A DNA stretch of 64,000 nucleotides from Streptomyces iranensis. GTDB lineage: Bacteria > Actinomycetota > Actinomycetes > Streptomycetales > Streptomycetaceae. Shown here one piece after another: positions 1 through 8,553 of this stretch. The stretch covers positions 1-64,000 of the forward strand of contig NZ_JAGGLR010000001.1 in NCBI RefSeq assembly GCF_017874715.1, in the 5' to 3' direction. A model generated the notes under the pieces. That model ran no database searches. It was not told where the DNA came from and saw only the letters and a list, made by a program, of their open reading frames with translations. The position numbers were made by a program, and so were the translations under genes. Numbering within the stretch: the first letter of the stretch is position 1; each line of letters starts with the position of its first letter.

Positions 1-193
1 CGTTGACTTTTGGCACGCTGTTGAGTTCTCAAGGAACGGACGCTTCCTTCGAAACCGTTTCACCGGCTTCTCCGGGCGCTTCCCTTCGGTGTTTCCAACC
101 TTACCAGATCCGATTTCCGGTCGTTTCCGATCCGAATTCCGTTTCCGGCCCCCTGCTGGAGCGGGGTCTTTCGCGCCTTCCGGCGTGTCCACT
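1..193 (-). other. rRNA operon leader; 16S rRNA gene lies just off the left edge
   Basis: Read on the minus strand, positions 40-1 give a TTCCTTGAGAACTCAACAG block followed by GCGTGCCAAAAGTCAACG. From memory this is the boxA-type antitermination stretch that precedes 16S rRNA in actinobacterial rrn operons (mycobacterial and Streptomyces leaders carry TTTGAGAACTCAA). The 16S coding sequence itself is not in the window. Transcription runs leftward, away from the glycosylase gene that starts the protein-coding part. There is no reliable protein frame here. The assignment rests on recognised leader sequence and not on an alignment. Confidence 0.75.
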
Positions 194-223
194 ACTTTAG
201 CGAATTTCCCGCTCGACTCCTAA
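194..223 (-). promoter_or_regulatory. rrn-type promoter upstream of the leader
   Basis: On the minus strand a TAAAGT hexamer (199-194) stands 18 bp downstream of TTAGGA (223-218). A TAAAGT -10 box is typical of Streptomyces rRNA promoters as I recall them. The -35 is weak, as is common for rrn promoters that depend on several start sites. The remaining upstream DNA, 224-391, holds no gene; a GC-rich inverted repeat (TTCGC/GCGAA near 244-255) and possible further rrn promoters are all I see there. Confidence 0.5.
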
Positions 224-391
224 TCGGAGCCCCGGGCCTTGATTTCGCGCAGCGAAACAGGACCCTGTTCGGGAATCGTCGTAGTGGTTGGCCGCTCCGG
301 GGCCGCGGCGGTGACTCGATCCTGGGATCGTGACGACAGCGCTGCCCGTCTCAAGCGGCTCGGGCTACGTTAGGCGTCCCGTCCAGCGGAG

Positions 392-1069
392 TCAAGTTCC
401 GACCTGACGGCGCGTCGAATTCCGGCGACGCGGGGTGTGGGCCCGGTAGGGGCTCACCGAGGGGTCGCCGTCGATCCAGAAGCGCCAGGGGTGGGTTGCG
501 CCCTCGCCGCCCACACCGGTACGCGGACCGCTGAGCACCTGCTCGGGCCGGGCGGGGTGGCCGGTGAGTATGGCGAGCGGGGCGTCAGGGTTCCCGCACA
601 CATCGCTGCCGTCCAGTCTGCGGTCCACGCCCAGGGCCGTGGCCAGCCGGGCCGGGCCCTTGGCCAGCTCATGGTCGTTGCGCGCCTTCGGCCTGCGCTG
701 ATGGGCCCACTCATGGCCGTGCAGCACCTCGCCCGCACGCAGCAGCACCCCGCTGGGGTGGCCCTCCGGTCCGCAGACCAGGTTGAGGCAGTGCCACATG
801 CCATAGGTGAAGTAGACATACGCATGCCCCGGGGGGCCGAACATCACGGCGTTGCGCTCGGTGCGGCCACGGTAGGCGTGCGAACCGGGGTCCGCCGGGC
901 CCGCGTACGCCTCGACCTCGGTGAGGCGCAATTCGATCGGTCCGTCCGGGGTACGCCGGACCAGGACGCGGCCCAGGAGGTCGGGCGCGACCTCGAGGAC
1001 GGGCCGGTCGAAGAAGTCACGGTTGAGGGGGGCGCGGTCGAGGGGGGCGCGGTCAGGTCCTGCTGTCAC
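392..1069 (-). CDS. DNA-3-methyladenine glycosylase (AAG/MPG family)
   Basis: This is a base-excision repair enzyme that removes alkylated purines such as 3-methyladenine by cleaving the N-glycosidic bond. The AAG family core is clear: [20 protein letters not shown] near the N-terminus, the catalytic-region motif [19 protein letters not shown], then [13 protein letters not shown] and [12 protein letters not shown]. The frame stays open upstream to 1183, but I choose the GTG at 1069. It gives 225 residues, close to the family length of about 200-220, and the extension looks non-coding. The first residues contain a duplicated Asp-Arg-Ala-Pro-Leu encoded by a short direct repeat (about 1026-1054). 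The gene is divergent from spo0M. Confidence 0.9.
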   Translation of the reverse strand: MTAGPDRAPLDRAPLNRDFFDRPVLEVAPDLLGRVLVRRTPDGPIELRLTEVEAYAGPADPGSHAYRGRTERNAVMFGPPGHAYVYFTYGMWHCLNLVCGPEGHPSGVLLRAGEVLHGHEWAHQRRPKARNDHELAKGPARLATALGVDRRLDGSDVCGNPDAPLAILTGHPARPEQVLSGPRTGVGGEGATHPWRFWIDGDPSVSPYRAHTPRRRNSTRRQVGT

Positions 1070-1237
1070 GCGCCCCGAGCGTAGTGGAACAGATATGAAC
1101 CGGTGGTTGGAGGCGGCACCGATCCGCTGGAAGGGTATGAGCCGCGGAACCGTCCACGGCTGTTTCGCGTTTCTAGGTGTCAACAGTGATCGAATGCGAT
1201 CGAGTCAAGACGCAGTCGCGTCCTTGAGAGGGAGAAC

Positions 1238-2020
1238 ATGGGCTTCAAGAAGCTGCTCGCGAGTATGGGTGCCGGTGGCGCTTCGGTGGAGACGGTGTTG
1301 ACCGAGGAGAACGTCGTCCCGGGCGGCATTGTGCAGGGCGAGGTCCGGATCCAGGGCGGCTCGGTCGCGCAGCAGATCGAGGGGCTCTCGGTCGGCCTGC
1401 AGGCGCGGGTCGAGGTGGAGGGCAACGACCAGGAGTACAAGCAGGACGTGGAGTTCACCCGGCAGCGGCTGGGCGGCGCGTTCGAGGTGCAGCCGGGCGC
1501 GGTGCACGCGGTGCAGTTCGGCCTGGAGGTTCCGTGGGAGACCCCGATCACCATGTTCATGGGCCGCCATCTGTCCGGCATGAACGTGGGGGTGACCACC
1601 GAGCTGGCGATCGCGCGCGCGGTCGACTCGGGCGACCTGGACCCGGTCAATGTGCATCCGCTCCCCGCCCAGCAGGCGATCCTGGACGCCTTCGGCGCCC
1701 TCGGCTTCCGGTTCAAGAGCGCCGACCTGGAGCGCGGGCACATCCGTGGCACCCGCCAGCGGCTGCCCTTCTACCAGGAGATCGAGTTCTACGCGCCGGA
1801 GCAGTACCGGGGCCTGAACCAGGTGGAGTTGTCCTTCGTCGCGGACGACCGCGAGATGGACGTGGTGCTGGAGATGGACAAGAAGCCGGGGCTGTTCTCC
1901 GAGGGCAGTGACACCTACCGGTCGTTCACGATGAACCTGGCCACCTTCCAGGACACCGACTGGGCCGCGTATCTGAACCAGTGGCTCGCCCAGGTCGGCG
2001 GCAAGCGCAACTGGTTCTGA
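1238..2020 (+). CDS. Spo0M-like sporulation-control protein
   Basis: This 260-residue, arrestin-like beta-sandwich protein of the Spo0M family was first described as a sporulation control factor in Bacillus and is conserved in actinobacteria, where its molecular role is poorly defined. Family signatures are the N-terminal FKKLLASMGAGGASVETVL, the central VPWETPITMF segment that joins the two arrestin lobes, and EFYAPEQYRGLNQVELSF in the second half. There is no signal peptide or membrane segment, so it is cytoplasmic. The ATG follows a GAGAGGGAGAA ribosome-binding site. The gene is monocistronic and divergent from the glycosylase. It converges on the barstar-like gene across a small repeat array. 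Confidence 0.85.
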   Translation: MGFKKLLASMGAGGASVETVLTEENVVPGGIVQGEVRIQGGSVAQQIEGLSVGLQARVEVEGNDQEYKQDVEFTRQRLGGAFEVQPGAVHAVQFGLEVPWETPITMFMGRHLSGMNVGVTTELAIARAVDSGDLDPVNVHPLPAQQAILDAFGALGFRFKSADLERGHIRGTRQRLPFYQEIEFYAPEQYRGLNQVELSFVADDREMDVVLEMDKKPGLFSEGSDTYRSFTMNLATFQDTDWAAYLNQWLAQVGGKRNWF

Positions 2021-2128
2021 GGTTTCCCCCTCCCCGGACCGGACTTCGGCGCGGGGCGTACACCGAGGGCAGCTCGGCGCGCGCCCCGCGTTCCTGTGCG
2101 AGGGGCTCCCGCGGTCCCCGGCAGGGGG

Positions 2129-2200
2129 CCGTCCTCGTGCCTTCGGGAGCCGTCCTCGTGCCCCTCAGAGGCCGTCTCGTGCCCCTCAGGGGCCGTCGTC
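2129..2200. repeat. Tandem 21-22 bp repeat at a convergent junction
   Basis: Three imperfect copies of GCCGTCCTCGTGCCCCTCAG lie between spo0M and the barstar-like gene. The last copy runs over that gene's stop codon (2186-2188), so the repeats form its 3' end and downstream region. There is no strong hairpin; the array is one of several of this kind in the window. Confidence 0.6.
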
Positions 2201-2512
2201 GTAGCGCACCACCAGGGGCCGTCCCTGCGCCGCCCAGTACGCCTCCGCGTCGGCCAGGATGTCGGCCGCGATCGCGGCGGCGTCGGGGTCCGCGTCGCGG
2301 AAGGCCGGCCAGCCCTGGATGTCCAGCAGACAACCGCTGGGCTCGCCGCCCTCGGCCCACCAGGACAGATCGGTGACGCAGTCGGCGAGGGCATCCCAAT
2401 TCCGCCCGTACCAGTCGGGAAAGCGCAGGTCCCGGGCGCAGCGGGCGAGGAAGCCGTCCTTGTCCGTCACGCCGTCGAGGCGTAGGTGGAGGGCGAGGGT
2501 GGGGCCGGTCAT
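2186..2512 (-). CDS. Barstar-family protein (RNase inhibitor-like)
   Basis: This protein of 108 residues has the barstar signature: [20 protein letters not shown] (a fold-defining helix-turn) followed by [15 protein letters not shown]. Barstars bind and block barnase-type ribonucleases. Streptomyces carry several barstar-like genes with no adjacent barnase, and no barnase gene is visible in this window either, so its target is unknown. The start is taken at the ATG at 2512; another in-frame ATG at 2521 is possible. It is convergent with spo0M and divergent from the PEBP gene. It is cytoplasmic. Confidence 0.8.
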   Translation of the reverse strand: MTGPTLALHLRLDGVTDKDGFLARCARDLRFPDWYGRNWDALADCVTDLSWWAEGGEPSGCLLDIQGWPAFRDADPDAAAIAADILADAEAYWAAQGRPLVVRYDDGP

Positions 2513-2599
2513 GGGCGCCATGGTGCCAGCCCGCCGGGTACCGGTCTCGTTAGGCTGGCCGCGGAGATGATCCACTGCGACTTCCAGGAGGTTCTCGAC

Positions 2600-3139
2600 G
2601 TGTCCGAGCAGAACCGGGCCCCGCTCCCCCACGACTTCCATCCGCCGGTGCCGTCGTTCTCGGTGGTGAGCGACGATGTGGCACCGGGCGGCACGCTCAA
2701 GTCCGCCCAGGTGCAGGCGGAGGGGAACACCTCTCCGCAGCTGCGCTGGGAGGGTTTCCCGGAGGGGACGAAGAGCTTCGCCGTCACGTGCTTCGACCCG
2801 GACGCGCCGACGGGCAGCGGGTTCTGGCACTGGGTGGTGTTCGACATCCCGGCCACGGTCACCGAGCTTCCGGCGGGTGCGGGCAGCGGTGGCTTCACCG
2901 GCCTGCCCGAGGGGGCCGTACAGGCGCGCAACGACTACGGGACCCGTGATTTCGGCGGGGCCGCGCCGCCGCCCGGGGACGGTCCGCACCGCTATGTGTT
3001 CACCGTCTACGCGGTGGACGCCGAGAAGCTGGGCCCGGACGCGGACGCCTCGCCCGCGGTGGTCGGCTTCAACCTGCGGTTCCACACGCTGGGGCGGGCC
3101 CAGTTGATCGGGGAGTACGAGGTGCCGGCCGCGGGCTGA
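2600..3139 (+). CDS. PEBP family protein (YbhB/YbcL type)
   Basis: This is a 179-residue phosphatidylethanolamine-binding-like protein. The anion-binding pocket motifs are present: [20 protein letters not shown], then [13 protein letters not shown] and [13 protein letters not shown]. The bacterial members are small soluble proteins of uncertain ligand. The start is set by a perfect AGGAGG at 2586-2591, 8 nt before a GTG at 2600. The frame remains open upstream without a better site. There is no signal peptide. It stands alone between the barstar-like gene and the HNH gene. Confidence 0.88.
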   Translation: MSEQNRAPLPHDFHPPVPSFSVVSDDVAPGGTLKSAQVQAEGNTSPQLRWEGFPEGTKSFAVTCFDPDAPTGSGFWHWVVFDIPATVTELPAGAGSGGFTGLPEGAVQARNDYGTRDFGGAAPPPGDGPHRYVFTVYAVDAEKLGPDADASPAVVGFNLRFHTLGRAQLIGEYEVPAAG

Positions 3140-3245
3140 CGCGGCGAAATTGCGTTGTTCTCGACCGGCCTCCCGGCCAGAGTTGATCCCGGTCCCGCCG
3201 ATCTCCGGCACGGGACCGGGACACCGGGATGCGGGGGTGGTCGGG

Positions 3246-3749
3246 ATGCGCGAGACGCTGGTTCTGAACGCGAGCTTCGAGCCGCTTGCGACGGTCACGC
3301 TGCGGCGCGCCGTGGTGCTGGTCCTCCAGGACAAGGCCGTCGTCGAACACGCCCACCCGGGACTGCGGGTGCGGGCCGCGGACGTCGATCTGCCGCTGCC
3401 GCGGGTGATCCGGCTGTGCCGTTTCGTACGGGTGCCGTTCCGAAGACGTGCCCCGTGGTCGCGGCGCGGGGTGCTGGTCCGGGACCAGCACCGGTGCGCG
3501 TACTGCGGCCGCCGGGCGACGACCGTGGACCATGTGGTGCCGCGGTCGCGCGGGGGCGGGGACACCTGGCTGAATACGGTGGCCTCGTGTGCCGAGGACA
3601 ACCACCGTAAGGCGGACCGGACTCCGGAGCAGGCGGGGATGCGGCTGCTCAAGGCGCCGTTCGAGCCGACGCCTTCGGATGCGCTGCTGCTGGCGCTGGG
3701 GGCGGCGGAGCGGGACGGTCTGCCGGAGTGGCTGGCGCTGCCTGCCTGA
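3246..3749 (+). CDS. HNH endonuclease family protein
   Basis: This protein of 167 residues has an N-terminal region (RETLVLNASFEPLATV) typical of the actinobacterial HNH family that sits near core genes. The C-terminal HNH fold runs CAYCGRRATTVDHVVPRSRG, WLNTVASCAEDNHRKADRTP. The metal- and DNA-binding His residues (DHVVPRS, DNHRK) and the two CxxC-type structural cysteine pairs are intact, so nuclease activity is plausible. The substrate is unknown; there is no linked methylase, terminase or prophage. The ATG at 3246 is chosen because the upstream extension is GC-skewed and without similarity. Confidence 0.85.
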   Translation: MRETLVLNASFEPLATVTLRRAVVLVLQDKAVVEHAHPGLRVRAADVDLPLPRVIRLCRFVRVPFRRRAPWSRRGVLVRDQHRCAYCGRRATTVDHVVPRSRGGGDTWLNTVASCAEDNHRKADRTPEQAGMRLLKAPFEPTPSDALLLALGAAERDGLPEWLALPA

Positions 3750-3798
3750 GTCCCATCCCCTGGCGCAGGCGCTGAGGGACCGCCCCGCCGCCGTCCGT

Positions 3799-4758
3799 TC
3801 AGTCGATCGTGGGCTGTTCGCGGCGCGGGGCGGGCTCCTTACCGGTGCCGCTGGGGGTGCCGCCGCCGTTTCCGCCGCCGGTCAACGGGCCGAAGTTGCC
3901 CATGGCCCCGCCGAGGCCCTTGAGGGCGTCGCCGATCTCGCTGGGCACGATCCAGAGCTTGTTGGCGTCGCCCTCGGCGATCTTCGGCAGCATCTGGAGG
4001 TACTGGTACGAGAGCAGCTTCTGGTCCGGGTCTCCGGCGTGGATGGACTCGAAGACCGTACGGATGGCCTGGGCCTCGCCCTCGGCGCGCAGCGCGGCGG
4101 CCTTGGACTCACCCTCGGCCCGCAGGATCGCGGACTGCTTCTCACCCTCGGCGCGCAGGATCTCGGACTGCCGGACACCTTCGGCCTGGAGGATCGCGGC
4201 ACGCTTGTCACGGTCGGCGCGCATCTGCTTCTCCATCGAGTCCTGGATGGAGGTGGGCGGCTCGATGGCCTTGAGCTCGACGCGGTTGACGCGGATGCCC
4301 CACTTGCCGGTGGCCTCGTCGAGGACGCCGCGCAGCGCCGCATTGATCTCCTCGCGGGAGGTCAGGGTGCGCTCGAGGTCCATGCCACCGATGATGTTCC
4401 GCAGGGTGGTGACGGTCAGCTGCTCGATCGCCTGGATGTAGCTGGCCACTTCGTAGGTGGCGGCGCGGGCGTCGGTCACCTGGTAGTAGATGACGGTGTC
4501 GATGTTCACCACCAGGTTGTCCTGGGTGATCACCGGCTGCGGGGGGAAGGGCACGACCTGTTCACGGAGGTCGACGCGGTTGCGGATCGAGTCGATGAAC
4601 GGGACGACGATGTTCAGGCCCGCGTTGAGGGTGCGTGTGTAGCGTCCGAAGCGCTCCACGATGGCGGCACTGGCCTGCGGGATGACCTGGATCGTCTTGA
4701 TCAGTGCGATGAAGACCAGCACCACGAGGATGATCAGGACGATGATGATCGGTTCCAC
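3799..4758 (-). CDS. SPFH/Band 7 membrane scaffold protein (stomatin/QmcA type)
   Basis: This 319-residue protein has one N-terminal membrane helix (IIIVLIILVVLVFIALI), then an SPFH domain (QASAAIVERFGRYTRTLNAG) and a long charged coiled coil with repeating ILRAEGE units (about residues 185-225). It ends in a Gly-rich, disordered tail. Stomatin-type SPFH proteins form oligomeric rings on the membrane and organise lipid domains. The NfeD gene lies directly upstream on the same strand. This SPFH-NfeD pairing is a conserved operon type, which supports the call. Confidence 0.9.
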   Translation of the reverse strand: MEPIIIVLIILVVLVFIALIKTIQVIPQASAAIVERFGRYTRTLNAGLNIVVPFIDSIRNRVDLREQVVPFPPQPVITQDNLVVNIDTVIYYQVTDARAATYEVASYIQAIEQLTVTTLRNIIGGMDLERTLTSREEINAALRGVLDEATGKWGIRVNRVELKAIEPPTSIQDSMEKQMRADRDKRAAILQAEGVRQSEILRAEGEKQSAILRAEGESKAAALRAEGEAQAIRTVFESIHAGDPDQKLLSYQYLQMLPKIAEGDANKLWIVPSEIGDALKGLGGAMGNFGPLTGGGNGGGTPSGTGKEPAPRREQPTID

Positions 4759-4910
4759 AGCGGCTCCCCGTGCCCTTCATGCGGCGATTCGGATGGTCAG
4801 GATGATCAAGTCTGGCGGTTCCCGAGGGTGGAGTCTGTCAGATCGATGGTCGACTCCGCAGCTCAACCGGGGCGCCCTCAACTCTTGGTAGGACACTCCC
4901 GGTACGGCGT

Positions 4911-5336
4911 CTACATGACGATGGCCGTCGCACCGTCGATCTCCACCACGTCGACCTGCTGCCCTGGTTCATAAGCCTGGCCGGGGTCGAGCGAGCGCGC
5001 GGACCACACCTCGCCCGCGAGCTTGATCCGGCCGCCTCCGCCGTCGTCGACGCGCTCGAGGACGACGGCCTGGCGGCCTTTCAGCGCCTCGATGCCGCTG
5101 CGCAGCTCGGGCTGCTGACGGCGGCTGCGGACCGCCATCGGGCGTACGACGGCGACCAATGCCACGGAGACGGCGCAGAAGACGACGACTTGAAGCACGA
5201 TGCCGCCGCCGAGCGCGTCGGTGATGGCACCGGCCACGGCGCCGACCGCGACCATCCCGAATTCGGGCATCGCGGTCAGCACGAGCGGGATGCCCAGTCC
5301 TACGGCGGCGATCAGCCACCACACCCATGGATCCAC
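4911..5336 (-). CDS. NfeD-like membrane protein
   Basis: This protein of about 141 residues has an N-terminal WVWWLIAAVGLGIPLVL membrane segment and two or three hydrophobic helices, followed by a soluble C-terminal OB-fold domain (LKGRQAVVLERVDDGGGGRI ... DVVEIDGATAIVM). This is the truncated NfeD1b type, without the ClpP-like protease domain. It is the partner of the SPFH protein encoded 152 bp downstream. The start is uncertain: GTG at 5336 fits family length, and an ATG at 5384 is in frame with a less convincing N-terminus. Confidence 0.82.
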   Translation of the reverse strand: MDPWVWWLIAAVGLGIPLVLTAMPEFGMVAVGAVAGAITDALGGGIVLQVVVFCAVSVALVAVVRPMAVRSRRQQPELRSGIEALKGRQAVVLERVDDGGGGRIKLAGEVWSARSLDPGQAYEPGQQVDVVEIDGATAIVM

Positions 5337-5418
5337 ATGGTCATGGTAGTTGTCCCAAGTCGCCGGGGACAGTGCGCGGATCACCTGCCGGTGGCACGGT
5401 GGGCGCAGGGGGCGGACA

Positions 5419-6210
5419 TCAGGTCAGCGGCAGGCCCTGGGCGGTCCAGCGCTCGCCGTTGCGCTCGACGACCAGCGGGAGTCCGAAGCAGCGGGAGAGG
5501 TTGCGGGAGGTCAGTTCGGTCTCGACCGGGCCCGCGGTGAGCACCTTCCCCTGGCGGATCATCAGAACATGGGTGAAGCCGGGGGGGATTTCCTCGACAT
5601 GATGTGTCACCATGATCATCGACGGGGCGAGCGGGTCGCGGGCGAGCCGTCCGAGGCGGCGGACGAGGTCCTCGCGGCCGCCGAGGTCGAGTCCGGCCGC
5701 GGGCTCGTCGAGGAGCAGCAGCTCGGGGTCGGTCATCATGGCGCGGGCGATGAGGGTGCGCTTGCGCTCGCCCTCGGAGAGGGTGCCGAACCTCCGGTCG
5801 AGGTACTCGGTCATGCCGAGGCGGTCGAGGAAGGCGCGGGCGCGGGTCTCGTCGACCGCGTCGTAGTCCTCCTGCCAGTGGGCCGTCATGCCGTACGCGG
5901 CGGTGAGGACGGTCCCGAGGACGGTCTGGCGGCGCGGCAGCTTCTCGGCCATGGCGATGCCCGCCATGCCGACGCGGGGGCGCAGCTCGAAGACGTCGAC
6001 GCGGCCGAGTTGCTCGCCGAGGATCCGGGCGCTTCCGGCGCTCGGGAAGAGATAGCTGGAGGCGAGGTTGAGGAGGGTGGTCTTGCCGGCGCCGTTGGGC
6101 CCGAGGATGACCCAGCGCTCGCCTTCTTTGATCGACCAGGAGACCTCGTCCACCAGAGCCCGCCCATCGCGGACCACCGATACGTCCAGCAGCTCCAGAA
6201 CCTCGCTCAT
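5419..6210 (-). CDS. ABC transporter ATP-binding protein (YlmA/ModF-like)
   Basis: This single ATPase domain has 263 residues. The Walker A motif GPNGAGKTTLL, signature LSEGERKR, Walker B LLLLDEPAAGLD and the switch His in MVTHHVEEIP are all present. No permease is encoded next to it, so it may be a stand-alone ATPase or work with a distant permease. The ATG at 6210 is preferred because GGGAG sits 10 nt upstream. A further in-frame ATG six codons earlier has no ribosome-binding site. Confidence 0.85.
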   Translation of the reverse strand: MSEVLELLDVSVVRDGRALVDEVSWSIKEGERWVILGPNGAGKTTLLNLASSYLFPSAGSARILGEQLGRVDVFELRPRVGMAGIAMAEKLPRRQTVLGTVLTAAYGMTAHWQEDYDAVDETRARAFLDRLGMTEYLDRRFGTLSEGERKRTLIARAMMTDPELLLLDEPAAGLDLGGREDLVRRLGRLARDPLAPSMIMVTHHVEEIPPGFTHVLMIRQGKVLTAGPVETELTSRNLSRCFGLPLVVERNGERWTAQGLPLT

Positions 6211-6320
6211 GAGCGCGTTGTCTCCCATTGCAGTCTCGAGTCGTGCGTGCGCCTGTGGGCGCAGCCCCCTGAGGAAAACCTACGCCACACGTTGTCGGTG
6301 GCAGTCCTTAGGCTGGTTCC

Positions 6321-7124
6321 ATGCTCGATGAACCACGTTCAGGGCGCCTCGCAGCTTGGGGAAATGCCCTTCTCGCCGGACTTGTCTCCCCCGATGAGGC
6401 GGCGCATCGCATCGCGGGTGAGGACGCGTCGCACCGGGTGGCCGGGCTTCCGGGGGAGTCCGCGCAGGTGGGGCTCACATTGGCGCTGGGGCGGCTGCGG
6501 GCGCTCGGGGCCAAGGGGCTGCGGGTGGCGCTGCCCATAGCGGGGCATCCCCTGGGGCTGAGCGGCCCGCCGGAGTTCAACGCCCACGCGCTCGACGCGG
6601 GCGAGGCGGTGATCGCCACCGGGGCGGCGCTCGGCCTGGTGCCCGAGGTGTCGGCGGCCGGGCCCGAGGGCGATCAGCACATCGAGGTGGTGTGGCGGTG
6701 TCAGGCCGTGCGGGAGGCGCCGCCGGCCGATGTGCCGTCGCTGAGCGAGGCCGAGCGGGAGCTGGCGGAGGCGCTGCGGGAGGCCACGGAGGTGCTCTCG
6801 CGGCTGAACGTGGCGGGGTCGGGCCCGGTGGCCGAGGCGGCCCTGGAGGCGTATCGGGCGCGGGCCGAGCGGGGGCGCGAGGTGCTGGCTCCGGGCTATC
6901 CGCCGCGGGCCATACGGGTGCTGGAGCTGGCGCAGCGGGTGGGCGCGCTGGTGGACATCGCGTATATGGCGGGCGGGGACGGCCGGGAGCACGGCGGGGC
7001 GGTGAGCGCGTCGGAGATCACGGCGCGGGCCGAGGCACTGCGGCCGGTGGAGCGCACCTCGCGGCGGGCCCAGGTGGCGGCGTACAACGCGTATGTGGAG
7101 GAGCGGGAGCGGGGCGGCCTCTGA
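6321..7124 (+). CDS. Conserved actinobacterial hypothetical protein
   Basis: This soluble protein of 267 residues has no signal peptide, membrane segment or metal motif that I recognise. The N-terminal third is alanine/glycine rich ([20 protein letters not shown]). The middle, [18 protein letters not shown], looks like a folded core, and the last 120 residues are predicted helical and charged. I know close relatives only as hypothetical proteins at the same place in Streptomyces chromosomes. It is divergent from the ABC ATPase, and the two share a 110 bp promoter region. Confidence 0.8.
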   Translation: MLDEPRSGRLAAWGNALLAGLVSPDEAAHRIAGEDASHRVAGLPGESAQVGLTLALGRLRALGAKGLRVALPIAGHPLGLSGPPEFNAHALDAGEAVIATGAALGLVPEVSAAGPEGDQHIEVVWRCQAVREAPPADVPSLSEAERELAEALREATEVLSRLNVAGSGPVAEAALEAYRARAERGREVLAPGYPPRAIRVLELAQRVGALVDIAYMAGGDGREHGGAVSASEITARAEALRPVERTSRRAQVAAYNAYVEERERGGL

Positions 7125-7127
7125 CCT

Positions 7128-7343
7128 TCGCGGTGAGAGCGCGCTGCTCGCACCGTCCTGGTTGGTCGCCGTGCCCCGGACGACGGCCAGCACGTGGTGC
7201 CCGTTGCGGTGTGCGTCGGAGGGCCGCTCCAGGAACAGCATGCCGACGCCCTCGGCGGGCCCGAAACCGTCGGCCGCCGCCGAGAAGGGCTTGCACCGGC
7301 CGTCGGGGGCGAGCCCGCGCCGCCGGCTGAAGCCGATGAAGGT
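7128..7343 (-). pseudogene. Relic of a modular polyketide synthase ketosynthase domain
   Basis: One minus-strand frame reads [58 protein letters not shown]. These are recognisable consecutive blocks of a type I ketosynthase domain, between the active-site Cys region and the later His. About 72 residues survive. The start, the catalytic Cys and both catalytic His regions are missing, and the frame runs into unrelated sequence on both sides. There is no other PKS gene in the window. It reads as the remnant of a deleted cluster or of a recombination event. Confidence 0.8.
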
Positions 7344-7352
7344 GCCGGGCGT

Positions 7353-7402
7353 TCTCTGACCACCGCGGGTCTCTGACTTCGCGGGTCTCTGACCACCGCG
7401 GG
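7353..7402. repeat. Three 16-17 bp direct repeats
   Basis: TCTCTGACCACCGCGGG is repeated at 7353, 7370 (with TT for CAC) and 7386, next to the ketosynthase relic. They lie in the space between the converging hypothetical gene (ends 7124) and the chaplin gene (ends 7531). Together with the relic and the hairpin at 7462-7497 they account for most of this 406 bp gap. Confidence 0.7.
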
Positions 7403-7461
7403 GGCCGGTCTTCTCGGATCCGACGTCTCGGGCCGTCATCGGGGCTCGGGGGCTGACATGG

Positions 7462-7497
7462 GGCCGGCCCCGGAGGCGGGTGCCTCCGGGGCCGGCC
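7462..7497 (-). terminator. Strong hairpin downstream of the chaplin gene
   Basis: A perfect 16 bp stem (GGCCGGCCCCGGAGGC and its complement) closes a 4-nt loop GGGT. It sits 34 bp past the chaplin stop codon. It lacks a U-tract, as is usual for Streptomyces terminators. Confidence 0.75.
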
Positions 7498-7530
7498 GGT
7501 GGTGCGTCGGGATATCCGCCAGGGGGGCGG

Positions 7531-7770
7531 TCAGCGGACGCAGGGGACGCCGAACGCCGGGTTCATGGCCCCGATGACCGAGATGGTGTTGCTGCAGACG
7601 TTCACGGGCACGTGGATGGGCGCCTGAATGTTGTTGCCGGAAACGACACCCGGGGACGTCATCGCCCCACCGTCGGCCTGGGGGCCCTGGGCGGAGGCGA
7701 CACCGGCACCGGCGACGGCGAGTCCGCCGGCCACGATCGTGAGGGCAGCGAACCTCTTGATGTTCTTCAC
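7531..7770 (-). CDS. Short chaplin (secreted amyloid-forming surface protein)
   Basis: This protein of 79 residues has a Sec signal peptide ([23 protein letters not shown]) and then one chaplin domain: [40 protein letters not shown]. Chaplins assemble into amyloid rodlets that make aerial hyphae and spores hydrophobic. It is a short, non-sortase chaplin. The genomic place recalls chpE, but ChpE of S. coelicolor lacks the cysteine pair as far as I remember, and this one has both Cys. The GTG start has AGGG 9 nt upstream. It lies divergent-proximal to the LuxR regulator gene, both on the minus strand. Confidence 0.88.
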   Translation of the reverse strand: MKNIKRFAALTIVAGGLAVAGAGVASAQGPQADGGAMTSPGVVSGNNIQAPIHVPVNVCSNTISVIGAMNPAFGVPCVR

Positions 7771-7908
7771 TTCTCAAGACCCTTCATTCATCAGCGCGTC
7801 ACCGCGGCGGTCCGCCGCGGTACGCCGTGAAGAACGGCCCGGACGATGGCGAGTTGCGCTGTTCGAGTGATCGCCACACGTTGGTGTGATTGCACGGAGA
7901 AACGCTGT

Positions 7909-8553
7909 TCATGCTCCGATCCCGTGCCGTACCGCCCATAGAGCGGCCTGGGTGCGATCGGCCAGATCCAATTTCATAAGAATGTTGGACACATGGGTCT
8001 TCACGGTCTTTTCGGACAGCACCAGCGCACGGGCGATCTCCCGGTTGGACCGGCCGTCCGCGATCAGCGCCAGCACCTCGCGTTCACGCTCGGTGAGGGA
8101 CCCGCCGCGCCCCTGGCCGCCGCCGTCCTCCTGGGAGAGCAGCGCGAGGGCCACCTCGGACTGGAGCAGCACATGCCCGGAGTGGACGGAGCGGATGGCG
8201 CGGGCCAGCGCCTCGGGGTCCACGTCCTTGTAGACATAACCCGCGGCGCCCGCGCGCAGGGCGGGGACCACGGTGCGCTTCTCGGTGAAGCTCGTCACCA
8301 CCAGCACCCGGGCGGGGTTGTCGAGGTCGCGCAGGGTGCGCAGCGCCTCGATCCCGTCCAGGCCGGGCATCTTCACGTCCATGAGGACGACGTCGGGGCG
8401 CAGCTCCTCGGCGCGGGCCACGCCCTCCTCGCCGTCCGACGCCTCGCCGACCACCTCGATGTCGTCCTGGACCTGGAGGAAGGTCCGCAGGCCGCGCCGC
8501 ACCACCTGGTGGTCGTCGACGAGCAGCACCCGAATCCGTCCCGGGTCAGCCAC
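7909..8553 (-). CDS. NarL/LuxR-family response regulator
   Basis: This protein of 214 residues has a receiver domain at 1-120, with acidic pocket LVDDHQ, phospho-acceptor Asp59 in VVLMDVKMPGLDG, and the switch TSF and Lys in GYVYKD. A C-terminal LuxR helix-turn-helix follows (LTEREREVLALIADGRSNRE, then SEKTVKTHVSNILMKLDLAD). It is the output partner of the histidine kinase encoded upstream. The GTG start overlaps the kinase stop codon by 8 nt, which implies translational coupling. Targets are unknown; the adjacent chaplin gene is in the same direction, 138 bp downstream. Confidence 0.93.
   Translation of the reverse strand: MADPGRIRVLLVDDHQVVRRGLRTFLQVQDDIEVVGEASDGEEGVARAEELRPDVVLMDVKMPGLDGIEALRTLRDLDNPARVLVVTSFTEKRTVVPALRAGAAGYVYKDVDPEALARAIRSVHSGHVLLQSEVALALLSQEDGGGQGRGGSLTEREREVLALIADGRSNREIARALVLSEKTVKTHVSNILMKLDLADRTQAALWAVRHGIGA

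Noticed and set aside
2186..3652. Long 488-codon minus-strand frame across the PEBP and HNH genes
   Set aside because: Only its last 108 codons (the barstar-like protein) are protein-like; the rest is the antisense shadow of two well-supported plus-strand genes.
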